64,000 nt of DNA. It comes from Candidatus Legionella polyplacis. Lineage in GTDB: Bacteria > Pseudomonadota > Gammaproteobacteria > Legionellales > Legionellaceae. Shown here piece after piece: positions 38,683 to 47,317 of this stretch (the stretch's first letter is position 1; each line of letters begins with the position of its first letter). A program made the position numbers and the translations under genes. The stretch lies in contig NZ_CP135136.1 of assembly GCF_037013735.1 (NCBI RefSeq), positions 186,001 to 250,000 on the forward strand. Direction: 5' to 3'. Below the pieces are notes generated by a model. That model did not search any database. It was not told the DNA's origin and was given only the letters and a program-made list of their open reading frames with translations.

Positions 38683-40014
38683 TTAGAAACATATTCCAAT
38701 AAACTTTTTGTTTTTTACCTTTACAATAATTTCTTCAATTTTATTATAAGCCAATAACAATTCTTCTGAAGTAATCGAATAAGGAGGCATTAAATAAATA
38801 ACGTTATTCAATGGTCTAAGCAATAAACCATAACATAAAAAAATTTTTTTTAACTTTATCATAATATCATCATTCAAATTAATATTGAATGCAGAAATCG
38901 TTCCAACAGATCTTACACAACTTATAATATCAGAATGTTCTTCCAATAATCTATTTAACATTTTTATATGCAAAGTAGATATATTTTTAATAGAATTCAT
39001 TGTATTCAATTCAAACAACAATTCTAATGAAGCAATAGCCGCAGCACATCCTAATGGATTTGCGGTGTAAGAATGTCCATGATAAAACGTTTTTAATTTT
39101 TTTGTACTAGTATCTAAAAAAGACTCATAAATCATACTAGTAGTTATAGTTAAAGCAAGAGGTAAAAAACCACCAGTCAATCCCTTGGAAAGACATAAAA
39201 AATCAGGAACAATACGAGTTTGTTCAAAAGCAAAATAAGTTCCAGTCCTACCGAAACCAGTCATTACCTCATCAAATATAACTAAAATTCCATATTGTCG
39301 TACTAAATTTACTACTTTTTCTATAAATACCGATCTACACATTCTCATTCCACTAGCACCCTGAACCAATGGCTCTACTATTAACGCTACTATTTTCAAA
39401 TGATTAAATTCTAAAAAATTTTTTAAAATCTTAATAGAATTATTTTCCTTTAACTCAACATTGAGATCCCCAAAATAAGTATAAGGAAATGGAATACTAA
39501 ATACAGAAAAACATAAATCCTTAAAACTATCATGAAATTTAGATGTAACACCAACACTCATAGCCCCCAATGTATCTCCATGATATCCACCATCAAATCC
39601 CAAAAAAAGAGTTCTATTATAATCACCAATATTTCTCCAATATTGATATGCCATCTTAATAGATACTTCTATTGCTGTCGAACCATTATCAGAGAAAAAA
39701 AACTTAGAAAAACTACTAAAAGACGAAATTTCACTTAATCTCTTACAAAGTTTTATTGCAGGTTCATGTGTGAACCCAGAAAAAATAACATGTTCTAAAA
39801 TTAAACTTTGCTTATATATAGCTTCAGAAATTTTAGGATGAGAATGTCCATGTAAGTTTACCCACCAACTACTAATTAAATCTAAATACGCATTATTATT
39901 ATTGTCATAAATATAAGATCCATTACCTTTTTTTATAAAAATAGATAAACTCTCCTTTTTTTCTTGAACAAATGGATGCCAAATAATATTTTTATCTTCT
40001 AACAAAAAGTCCAA
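38683..40014 (-). CDS. bioA: Adenosylmethionine-8-amino-7-oxononanoate aminotransferase
   Basis: BioA converts KAPA to DAPA, using S-adenosylmethionine as amino donor and PLP as cofactor. The 443-residue class III aminotransferase starts with IIWHPFVQEK, has SWWVNLHGHSHP near residue 49, DEVMTGFGRTG near residue 248, and the PLP lysine in LCLSKGLTGGFLPLA near residue 277. Length is close to the family norm. It is the last gene of the five-gene minus-strand bio run and overlaps bioD by 23 nt. Confidence 0.96.
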   Translation of the reverse strand: MDFLLEDKNIIWHPFVQEKKESLSIFIKKGNGSYIYDNNNNAYLDLISSWWVNLHGHSHPKISEAIYKQSLILEHVIFSGFTHEPAIKLCKRLSEISSFSSFSKFFFSDNGSTAIEVSIKMAYQYWRNIGDYNRTLFLGFDGGYHGDTLGAMSVGVTSKFHDSFKDLCFSVFSIPFPYTYFGDLNVELKENNSIKILKNFLEFNHLKIVALIVEPLVQGASGMRMCRSVFIEKVVNLVRQYGILVIFDEVMTGFGRTGTYFAFEQTRIVPDFLCLSKGLTGGFLPLALTITTSMIYESFLDTSTKKLKTFYHGHSYTANPLGCAAAIASLELLFELNTMNSIKNISTLHIKMLNRLLEEHSDIISCVRSVGTISAFNINLNDDIMIKLKKIFLCYGLLLRPLNNVIYLMPPYSITSEELLLAYNKIEEIIVKVKNKKFIGICF

Positions 40015-40618
40015 ATAAACTCCTCAACCTATCAGAAAATAAAACCTTACTTAAAGATTTTTTACTTAACTTTCTAAAATTAGGAACTGAATACAACACT
40101 TCTATTTTACCATAAAATTCTATTGAATTAATATTATCTTGATTATACGGTCCCACTAAAATTACTCCCAAAATTTTAATTTTCCTTAAGCGCATTGACT
40201 CTATACTTAATAATGTATGATTAATTGTTCCCAAAATTGATTTTGAAACTAAAATAACAGGTAAAGAAAAATGTACTATTAAATCAATTACTAACATTTT
40301 TTCATTTATAGGAACTAATAAACCACCAATTCCCTCTATAATTAAATTATTAACATCAGGTAATTTTATATTATCAATTTTAATAGACTTATTTTCATAA
40401 TAAGCAGACAAGTGCGGAGATAAAGACTTTTTAAATATATAATTTTCCTTATAAGTAAACGCATTACTCAATGATTTAACCATAAAAGTATCCGTATTTT
40501 TATATTTATAGCCAGTTTGAATAAGCTTAATATAAGGAAACCCAGTATGCAAACAAATCCAACTACTAACAATAGTTTTCCCAACATTCGTATCTGTACC
40601 AGCAATAAATATCTTCAT
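39992..40618 (-). CDS. bioD: Dethiobiotin synthetase
   Basis: BioD closes the ureido ring of dethiobiotin from DAPA, CO2 and ATP. The 208-residue protein starts with the P-loop FIAGTDTNVGKTIVS, and has LIQTGYK near residue 32 and the conserved EGIGGLLVPIN near residue 94, which binds Mg-ATP and substrate. It is at the short end of the family. Its start overlaps the bioC stop by 1 nt and its end overlaps bioA by 23 nt, suggesting translational coupling. Confidence 0.95.
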   Translation of the reverse strand: MKIFIAGTDTNVGKTIVSSWICLHTGFPYIKLIQTGYKYKNTDTFMVKSLSNAFTYKENYIFKKSLSPHLSAYYENKSIKIDNIKLPDVNNLIIEGIGGLLVPINEKMLVIDLIVHFSLPVILVSKSILGTINHTLLSIESMRLRKIKILGVILVGPYNQDNINSIEFYGKIEVLYSVPNFRKLSKKSLSKVLFSDRLRSLFGLFVRR

Positions 40619-41358
40619 TAATTCAAAAAACCAAAAAAAACTTTATAATTTACAATAAACCTATCTTTATAATTCTTAATAATTTTTCTTAAATCTGTTA
40701 TCATCAACTTATTACTACTATAATTAGCACCTAATTTTTTTAAATATCTAATAAATTCAACAGAATTCAAAAATTCAAGTGAAAACTCTTTAATATTATA
40801 GACATAATTATTCAATTTTAAAGAAATTAAATAATTTTCCATATCTTTTTCAGATGGATATTTGCATACAGGAATAGGCAACGAAGATTCTAAAAAAAAA
40901 CTGATCCAATTCTTAAATGTTCCATCAAGTAAACAAGTAAAAGCAAAAACAATCGAATTACTAGAAAAATATTTTAATAAATCTTTAACATTAGTTACCC
41001 ATTGAATAGAAAAATTTGAAATAACAAGATCATGAAAATTAAAATTTCTATCTTCCATATCACTCATAATAAATTCAATATCATCATTTAATAATTTCTT
41101 TTTAGCTTGCATTAACATATTAAATGATATGTCATTTAAAACTAATTTACTTTTTGGAAAAAAATTTAATAAAACTTCTGCTACATAACCAGTTCCAGTT
41201 CCTAAATCCAATATAGAATAAGGATAAAAATTAGGAAAATATTTTTTTAAATATTTAACCAAAATTAAGGCACATTCCCTTTGAATTGAAGCAACACTAT
41301 CATAGGATAAACTTGCTCTATCAAAATTATTTTGTATAAATTCTTTATTTAATTTCAT
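40618..41358 (-). CDS. bioC: Malonyl-ACP O-methyltransferase
   Basis: BioC methylates malonyl-ACP so that fatty acid synthesis can elongate it to pimeloyl-ACP methyl ester. The 246-residue protein starts with the family segment IQNNFDRASLSYDSVASIQ near residue 8. It has the SAM-binding LDLGTGTGYVAEVL near residue 50 and NFSIQWV near residue 115, the post-motif typical for BioC. It overlaps bioH by 14 nt and touches bioD. FabI, encoded in this window at 61844, would be needed for the elongation cycles. Confidence 0.94.
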   Translation of the reverse strand: MKLNKEFIQNNFDRASLSYDSVASIQRECALILVKYLKKYFPNFYPYSILDLGTGTGYVAEVLLNFFPKSKLVLNDISFNMLMQAKKKLLNDDIEFIMSDMEDRNFNFHDLVISNFSIQWVTNVKDLLKYFSSNSIVFAFTCLLDGTFKNWISFFLESSLPIPVCKYPSEKDMENYLISLKLNNYVYNIKEFSLEFLNSVEFIRYLKKLGANYSSNKLMITDLRKIIKNYKDRFIVNYKVFFGFLN

Positions 41359-41998
41359 CTAAAAAATTTATAATTTTCCTATATACAAAAGAACATTCAT
41401 AAATTCCCAAACAATGACTACCAGTTTCAATTGTAATTATATTACAACATTTACCAAAATTATCATAAATTAAATCTATGGGAACTATATTATCATCCTT
41501 AGATGCCAATATCAAGATTGGAACTGATATATCAAAATTTAAATTAAAATCATAAATAAATCTAAGATCCTTTCTTAAAATAAATTTATTAATATTCTTA
41601 TTACATGAATTCTTAAAACCACAGCGCTTATAAAAAAACATTAATGCATTTCTTTCATTTCTTATAAAAAAATTCCATAATATATCAAATTCATTTCTTC
41701 TTTTTTTTCTTAAATACTTTGTAAAACCTAAAAAATTTATAAAAGATTGTATTCCAATTAATGCTTCAAATTTTAAAGAAGACAATAATAACTTTAAAAA
41801 ACCTAAAGAATGTCCAATGCCAATAAATTTTTTAGAATACTTATTACGTAATAGATCTAATAAATACATATTACTACTATTAAAATACCCTATATCTAAT
41901 AAATAGTAATTCATATTAAAAAAATATTTTTCTGCTAAAAACTTAAAATAATTTCTATCAAATGCCCATCCATGACAAAAAACTAAATCATACTTCAT
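41345..41998 (-). CDS. bioH: BioH-like alpha/beta hydrolase, pimeloyl-ACP methyl ester esterase
   Basis: The 217-residue protein is a short alpha/beta hydrolase with a complete catalytic triad in order: serine in IGHSLG near residue 63, aspartate in ASKDDNIVP near residue 168, and histidine in TGSHCLG near residue 194. The oxyanion region is FCHGWAFD near residue 7. Its place between bioF and bioC strongly suggests it removes the methyl group from pimeloyl-ACP methyl ester. It is about 40 residues shorter than E. coli BioH, and other non-homologous esterases (for example BioG) can fill this step, so the symbol rests partly on context. Confidence 0.82.
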   Translation of the reverse strand: MKYDLVFCHGWAFDRNYFKFLAEKYFFNMNYYLLDIGYFNSSNMYLLDLLRNKYSKKFIGIGHSLGFLKLLLSSLKFEALIGIQSFINFLGFTKYLRKKRRNEFDILWNFFIRNERNALMFFYKRCGFKNSCNKNINKFILRKDLRFIYDFNLNFDISVPILILASKDDNIVPIDLIYDNFGKCCNIITIETGSHCLGIYECSFVYRKIINFLDEIK

Positions 41999-43134
41999 AT
42001 AGATTTTAAAACTCTTAATAAATTATTTATTTGCTCATTTGAATGACTAATATTAATAGCAACACGTAATCTTGAACTACCAGGAGGTACGGTAGGTGGT
42101 CTTATTGCAGAAACAACTATTTTTTTTTGTAAAAACATATTTTTAACATTAATTACAGAAATGTCTTTATGTAAAAAAATAGGTATAATATTAGTAGAAG
42201 AATTCCCAGTATTAAATCCAAAATAATTTAATCTTTTTCTTAAAAAACTAGATTTTTTATTTAAAATATCACGTTTATCAGATAAACTTTTAATTAATTT
42301 CCAAGCTTTAAAAACTGCTCCAATCAACATTGGAGGTAAGGAAGTAGAATAAATAAATCCAGGACAACAATTAATTAAATAATTTTTGATAACTTCTGAA
42401 CACGCTATATAAGCGCCAAAACATCCAATTGCCTTACTAAAAGTACCTAAAACTAAATGAGGAACTTCACTAAGATCAATCATAGTAGATAGACCATATC
42501 CTTTTTCTCCTATCATTCCAGTAGCATGTGCCTCATCTAAATATAAAAATGCATTATATTTCTTAGCAAGACAATATATTTCTTTTATCAACAAAACATC
42601 ACCATCCATTCCAAAAATAGTTTCTGTCACTATAAATTTAGAATTTGTCCAATTATTATACTTTTTAAGTAAATCATTTAAATGTTCCATATCATTATGT
42701 CTATATCGAATTAACCTAGCTTTACTCAAAAATACAGCCTGGTATAAACTTGAATGATTTAATCGATCAAAAAATACAATTGGAACATTCTTTAAAACAG
42801 ACTGATTAAGTAAGCTACTTAATACAGAAATATTTGCCTGAAATCCAGAATTAAAAATTAAAGATGACTCTGTTTTTTTATCTTTAGCAATTTGAGATTC
42901 TAACTTTTCAAAAATTTTTCTATTTCCAGAAATTAATCTAGAACCAGTCGATCCTATTCCATATCTTTTTACAAAAATACTAATTTCCTTGCATAAGGTA
43001 TTTAATCTACTAAGACAAAAATAATCGTTTGTAGAAAAATCAATAAAATTTGATAAATAATTAATAGAAGGAATTACTCTATCTCTTCCTTTATTCTTTA
43101 AGGTAGTGTAATATCGATTATATAATTTATACAT
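41995..43134 (-). CDS. bioF: 8-amino-7-oxononanoate synthase
   Basis: BioF condenses pimeloyl thioester with L-alanine, a PLP-dependent decarboxylating reaction that yields KAPA. The 379-residue protein has IDFSTNDYFCLSR near residue 31, GSTGSRLISGN near residue 56, YLDEAHATGMIG near residue 198, and the PLP lysine in LGTFSKAIGCFGAY near residue 231. Length is normal. It is the first gene of the minus-strand run and overlaps bioH by 4 nt (ATGA). Only 33 bp separate its start from the divergent bioB. Confidence 0.96.
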   Translation of the reverse strand: MYKLYNRYYTTLKNKGRDRVIPSINYLSNFIDFSTNDYFCLSRLNTLCKEISIFVKRYGIGSTGSRLISGNRKIFEKLESQIAKDKKTESSLIFNSGFQANISVLSSLLNQSVLKNVPIVFFDRLNHSSLYQAVFLSKARLIRYRHNDMEHLNDLLKKYNNWTNSKFIVTETIFGMDGDVLLIKEIYCLAKKYNAFLYLDEAHATGMIGEKGYGLSTMIDLSEVPHLVLGTFSKAIGCFGAYIACSEVIKNYLINCCPGFIYSTSLPPMLIGAVFKAWKLIKSLSDKRDILNKKSSFLRKRLNYFGFNTGNSSTNIIPIFLHKDISVINVKNMFLQKKIVVSAIRPPTVPPGSSRLRVAINISHSNEQINNLLRVLKSI

Positions 43135-43154
43135 AATTTATCTTACTATTCTAT

Positions 43155-43160
43155 AGGAGA
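43155..43160 (+). promoter_or_regulatory. Strong ribosome binding site of bioB
   Basis: AGGAGA lies seven bases before the bioB ATG. It is one of the best Shine-Dalgarno matches in the window, where most genes have only A-rich leaders. It lies inside the 33 bp that separate bioF and bioB. Confidence 0.7.
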
Positions 43161-43167
43161 ATAACAT

Positions 43168-44115
43168 ATGAACAAAACATGGACATTTGAAAACGCAAAA
43201 AAAATATTTAACATGCCATTCCCCGAATTAATATACAACGCACAAAAAAGTCATAAAAAATATTTTAGACCTGACGAAGTACAAATCAGTACATTACTAA
43301 GTATAAAAACAGGAAAATGCCCTGAAAATTGTTCATATTGTTCGCAATCCATACATCATAATACCAATATTGAATCAAAACCTCTACTAAATATTGAAAA
43401 AATTATTCAAAAAGCCAAAGAAGCTAAAAAAGCTGGGAGCACTAGATTCTGTATGGGAGCTGCTTGGAAAGGACTACATAATAAGGACTTAAATACAATT
43501 TGCAACATTATCAAAGAAATAAAAAAATTAAATTTAGAAACCTGCGTAACACTCGGATCATTAAATGAAAATCAAGCAAAAAAACTTAAAGAAGCTGGAT
43601 TAGATTTTTATAACCATAATATAGATACATCTAAAGAATATTACAATAAAATTGTAACAACTAGAACATTTGAAGACAGAATCAAAACACTAGATAATAT
43701 AAGAAAAGCAAATATTAAAATTTGTTGCGGAGGAATAATAGGAATGGGAGAATCCAATGATGATAGAATAAAGATGCTAGTAATTTTAGCTAATATGAAT
43801 GAACCACCAGAATCCGTACCAATAAACATGCTTGTAAAAGTACAAGGAACACCTTTTGATAATATAAAGGATGTTGATCCTTTTGATTTTATACGTACAA
43901 TAGCAACAGCAAGAATAACTATGCCAAAATCTTCAATTAGATTGTCAGCCGGTAGAAAAAATATGTCCTATGAATTACAAGCATTATGTTTTTTAGCTGG
44001 AACTAATTCTATTTTTTATGGAGAAAAACTACTTACCTCTGAAAATGCTCCTACAATAAAAGACAATATTTTACTCAAAAAACTAGGGCTAAAAAAAATA
44101 CAATTGAATACTTAA
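43168..44115 (+). CDS. bioB: Biotin synthase
   Basis: BioB is a radical SAM enzyme that inserts sulfur into dethiobiotin, the last step to biotin. The 315-residue protein has the radical SAM cluster motif CPENCSYC near residues 51-58, followed by CSQS. The remaining conserved cysteine region is seen in RFCMGAAWK near residue 96, ETCVTLGSL near 126, and the arginine for the 2Fe-2S site in [11 protein letters not shown] near 258. Length is normal. It is transcribed divergently from bioFHCDA across 33 bp. Confidence 0.97.
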   Translation: MNKTWTFENAKKIFNMPFPELIYNAQKSHKKYFRPDEVQISTLLSIKTGKCPENCSYCSQSIHHNTNIESKPLLNIEKIIQKAKEAKKAGSTRFCMGAAWKGLHNKDLNTICNIIKEIKKLNLETCVTLGSLNENQAKKLKEAGLDFYNHNIDTSKEYYNKIVTTRTFEDRIKTLDNIRKANIKICCGGIIGMGESNDDRIKMLVILANMNEPPESVPINMLVKVQGTPFDNIKDVDPFDFIRTIATARITMPKSSIRLSAGRKNMSYELQALCFLAGTNSIFYGEKLLTSENAPTIKDNILLKKLGLKKIQLNT

Positions 44116-44308
44116 AATATTATTAGTATATAATACTAATTTTTCATGAAATCTAATTAAGAATATTAAATGCTATAATAATACTTCCATATCAAATAAA
44201 AATGTAATAAAACCAAGATATTGCAATATCCAATTGTTAATAAATTATAAACAATATTATTATTCATAATAACTAATAAAATATATTATTCTATCAAATC
44301 TAAAAACA

Positions 44309-44334
44309 AAAAAACAATTTCAATCTTGTTTTTT
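44309..44334. terminator. Bidirectional terminator between bioB and gcvT
   Basis: A perfect 9-bp stem (AAAAAACAA paired with TTGTTTTTT) encloses an 8-nt loop. T runs flank it in both directions, so it can serve the convergent bioB (plus) and gcvT (minus) transcripts. It lies 30 bp past the gcvT stop and about 190 bp past bioB. The stem is A/T-rich, so its strength is uncertain. Confidence 0.5.
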
Positions 44335-44364
44335 ATATAGTACAAATAACCTAATATATAAATC

Positions 44365-45426
44365 CTATCTAACAAATTTTAGTTTACATACTTTAGCCAA
44401 ACAATACTCTCCATAAATCAATACCTGTACCATTTTATCTATATTTTTCCAAGGAATACGAGCAAAAGCAATAGATTTTTTCAAAAAAGGAGAATACACT
44501 CCGCTAGTAACTACTCCAGTATCATTATTAGACAATAAAACCTTATATCCATGCCTCATAATTTTTTTCTTACTAATAATAAGACCGATCAACTTCGTTG
44601 GAACTCCATATTTTTTTTGTAACAACAAAGAATTCATTCCAATAAAATCACGATCATCAGAAAACCATTTTATCGTCCACTCTAGTGATGATTCCAAAGG
44701 AGTTACATTTTCATTTATATCTACTCCACTTAAAAGCATACCTGCTTCTAATCTTAAAACATCTCTAGATCCTAAACCACAAGGCTTTATATTGTTTTCT
44801 AACAATATATTCCAAAAATCAACTATATATTTTTTTAATAAAATAATCTCTAATCCATCTTCCCCAGTATAACCAGTTCTGGATATAAATAAATAATCAA
44901 CAATTACAAAACCAAAACGATCAAGATTTTCTATCACATCATCTTTTTTTAAATTTAATATATTTACGATTTTAGTAATTGAATCCGGACCTTGTACTGA
45001 TAACATCCCAAAATCATTTCGTTCTATTATTTTCACTGAAAAATATTTACTTACACTGAATATCCATTGTAAAACTTTAATACGTGTAGAAGCATTAAAA
45101 ACTAATCTATAATAATTATTATTGCATTTATAAACAATCAAATCATCTATTATTCCACCATGGTCATTACACATACAACTATACAGTGATTGATTATCAA
45201 ATAACAATGTAATATCATTCGTTAATAACTTTCTAAGAAAAGAAGTGCTCTGATTTCCCGTTATATCAATAATTGTCATATGAGAAATATCAAAAACACC
45301 ACAATTTTCTCTAACACACAAACATTCTTGAATAATAGAACCATAATGTAATGGCATAATCCAATTATGAAATTGGACCAATTTAGCACCTATTGCAATA
45401 TGTGAATCATATAAAATTGTTTTAAT
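44365..45426 (-). CDS. gcvT: Glycine cleavage system T protein, probable AUU start
   Basis: GcvT is the aminomethyltransferase of the glycine cleavage system; it releases ammonia and transfers the one-carbon unit to tetrahydrofolate. The protein contains FHNWIMPLHYGS, GVFDISHMT, DDLIVYK and SRTGYTGEDGLEI, all typical. A TTG at 45381 would start it inside a conserved region. The frame is open upstream and encodes LYDSHIAIGAKL, which matches the normal GcvT N-terminus. No ATG, GTG or TTG is present there. I chose the ATT at 45426, preceded by GAGGT six bases away, giving 353 residues. The extension is visible; the AUU start is inferred. Confidence 0.9.
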   Translation of the reverse strand: MKTILYDSHIAIGAKLVQFHNWIMPLHYGSIIQECLCVRENCGVFDISHMTIIDITGNQSTSFLRKLLTNDITLLFDNQSLYSCMCNDHGGIIDDLIVYKCNNNYYRLVFNASTRIKVLQWIFSVSKYFSVKIIERNDFGMLSVQGPDSITKIVNILNLKKDDVIENLDRFGFVIVDYLFISRTGYTGEDGLEIILLKKYIVDFWNILLENNIKPCGLGSRDVLRLEAGMLLSGVDINENVTPLESSLEWTIKWFSDDRDFIGMNSLLLQKKYGVPTKLIGLIISKKKIMRHGYKVLLSNNDTGVVTSGVYSPFLKKSIAFARIPWKNIDKMVQVLIYGEYCLAKVCKLKFVR

Positions 45427-45432
45427 AATTAG

Positions 45433-45437
45433 ACCTC
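45433..45437 (-). promoter_or_regulatory. Ribosome binding site supporting an AUU start for gcvT
   Basis: GAGGT on the minus strand lies six bases before the ATT at 45426 and three bases before another ATT at 45429. The same pentamer precedes the proposed AUU start of nuoB, which strengthens both calls. Confidence 0.6.
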
Positions 45438-45680
45438 TTTATATTTTAAGAAATTTTACTAAATAACCAATTATCAATTGATATATTCATCATTAACGAA
45501 TGACACTCTTTAAATAAACAAAAAAAAATTTAATTTTTGTTTTATTTTAACAATTAAATATATTAATATATTAGATTCTATAATATCCAATAAAACTTAA
45601 TATATCTGTAAAATAAAATTACACCTACACTTACTAAATTCTATCAAAAAACAAAACATTTTATTATATACAAATAATAT

Positions 45681-47141
45681 ATGCTAATATTTGAATTATC
45701 CAATACAGAAAAAAAAATAAAAAATAAAATCCTAAAAAGGATAAAAAAAAATAAAACATTTTTAACTATTCCAAAAAAATTTATAAGAACAACTCTACCA
45801 TGCATACCAAATAACTCAAATCTACAAGTAATAAGACACTATACAAAATTATCTCAAAAAAACTATTCCATAGATACAAATTTTTATCCATTAGGATCCT
45901 GTACAATGAAATATAATCCTAAAGAAATAAAAAAAGCATCATCTAAATCAGAATTTATCTATAAACATCCATTAACAAATATTTCCTCCAATCAAGGAAC
46001 ATTAAAAATATTGTATGATTTACAAACTTATTTATCTGATATTTCAGGAATGCCCGGAGTTTCTCTAACTCCTATGGCAGGTTCTCAAGGAGAATTTGCA
46101 GCAGTATCTATGATAAAAGCATACTTTAATTCCAAAAAAGAATTTTATAAAAATGAAATCTTAATTCCAGAAGATGCTCACGGAACTAACGCAGCATCTG
46201 CATCAATGTGTGGTTTCAAGGTAATTAAAATACAATCCGATATACACGGAAATATTAACATTAAAGATTTAAAAAATAAAATAGGCAAAAATACAGCTGG
46301 GCTAATGTTAACTAATCCATCAACGTTAGGATTATTTATAAATAATATAAAAAATATTTCTGATATTATACATGAATCTAAAGCTTTTTTATATTATGAT
46401 GGAGCTAATCTTAATGCTATTTTAGGAAAAATTAAACCAATGGATATGGGATTTGATTTGATGCATATCAATTTACATAAAACATTTGGAACTCCACATG
46501 GAAGTGGAGGTCCAGGATCAGGACCAATAGCAGCAAATTCTAAATTAACACCATATTTACCTATTCCATTGGTAAAAAAACATAAAAATTTCTATTATTG
46601 GAGTGATTATAAAGAAAATCCAAATAGTATTGGTAGACTATCATGCTTTATGGGTAATATTAATATATTGATACATGCATACTTCTATATTAGATTATTA
46701 GGAAAATCTGGTCTATCCCGAGTTTCTGATTATGCTACTTTAAATGCAAACTATTTACTATCTGAACTAAAAAAAATAGGATTTTCTCCAGTTTATCCAT
46801 CCAAAATGACATCACATGAATTCTTAATCACATTAAAAAATGAAAAAATAAAATATAAAACATCTGCAAAAGATCTAGCAAAACGTTTATTAGACTATGA
46901 TATACACCCTCCAACAATTTACTTTCCAATATCTATACCAGAATGTTTATTAATAGAACCAACAGAAACAGAATCTAAAAAAGAACTAGATCATTTTATC
47001 AAAATCATGAAAAAAATATATAATGAAATAATTAATAATCCTCAAAAATTAAAGAATGCTCCAAACAAATTACTGATACAGAGAATCGATGAAATAAAAG
47101 CCAACAAAGAATTAAACCTTAACTATTTTAACAAGATTTAA
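45681..47141 (+). CDS. gcvPB: Glycine dehydrogenase (decarboxylating) subunit 2
   Basis: This is the PLP-binding half of the two-subunit P protein of the glycine cleavage system. The 486-residue protein has the PLP lysine in INLHKTFGTPHGSGGPG near residue 270, SMIKAYFNSK near residue 144, EDAHGTNAAS near residue 166, and FYPLGSCTMKYNP near residue 69. Length matches subunit 2. The partner genes gcvPA and gcvH are not in the window, and gcvT is divergent, so the usual gcvT-H-PA-PB operon is broken up here. Confidence 0.95.
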   Translation: MLIFELSNTEKKIKNKILKRIKKNKTFLTIPKKFIRTTLPCIPNNSNLQVIRHYTKLSQKNYSIDTNFYPLGSCTMKYNPKEIKKASSKSEFIYKHPLTNISSNQGTLKILYDLQTYLSDISGMPGVSLTPMAGSQGEFAAVSMIKAYFNSKKEFYKNEILIPEDAHGTNAASASMCGFKVIKIQSDIHGNINIKDLKNKIGKNTAGLMLTNPSTLGLFINNIKNISDIIHESKAFLYYDGANLNAILGKIKPMDMGFDLMHINLHKTFGTPHGSGGPGSGPIAANSKLTPYLPIPLVKKHKNFYYWSDYKENPNSIGRLSCFMGNINILIHAYFYIRLLGKSGLSRVSDYATLNANYLLSELKKIGFSPVYPSKMTSHEFLITLKNEKIKYKTSAKDLAKRLLDYDIHPPTIYFPISIPECLLIEPTETESKKELDHFIKIMKKIYNEIINNPQKLKNAPNKLLIQRIDEIKANKELNLNYFNKI

Positions 47142-47317
47142 TTACTTTATTAAATATTAGATTTTATCAAAACATTAATACCATAAATATTCATAAAAAC
47201 AAATTCATTTTTTAAAAATTTATAAAAAACCAACATAAATTTATACTAAAACTGATATAATCAAATACATTATTTACTTATTTATCTATTAAATACTTAA
47301 AACTTATATAAAAAACT

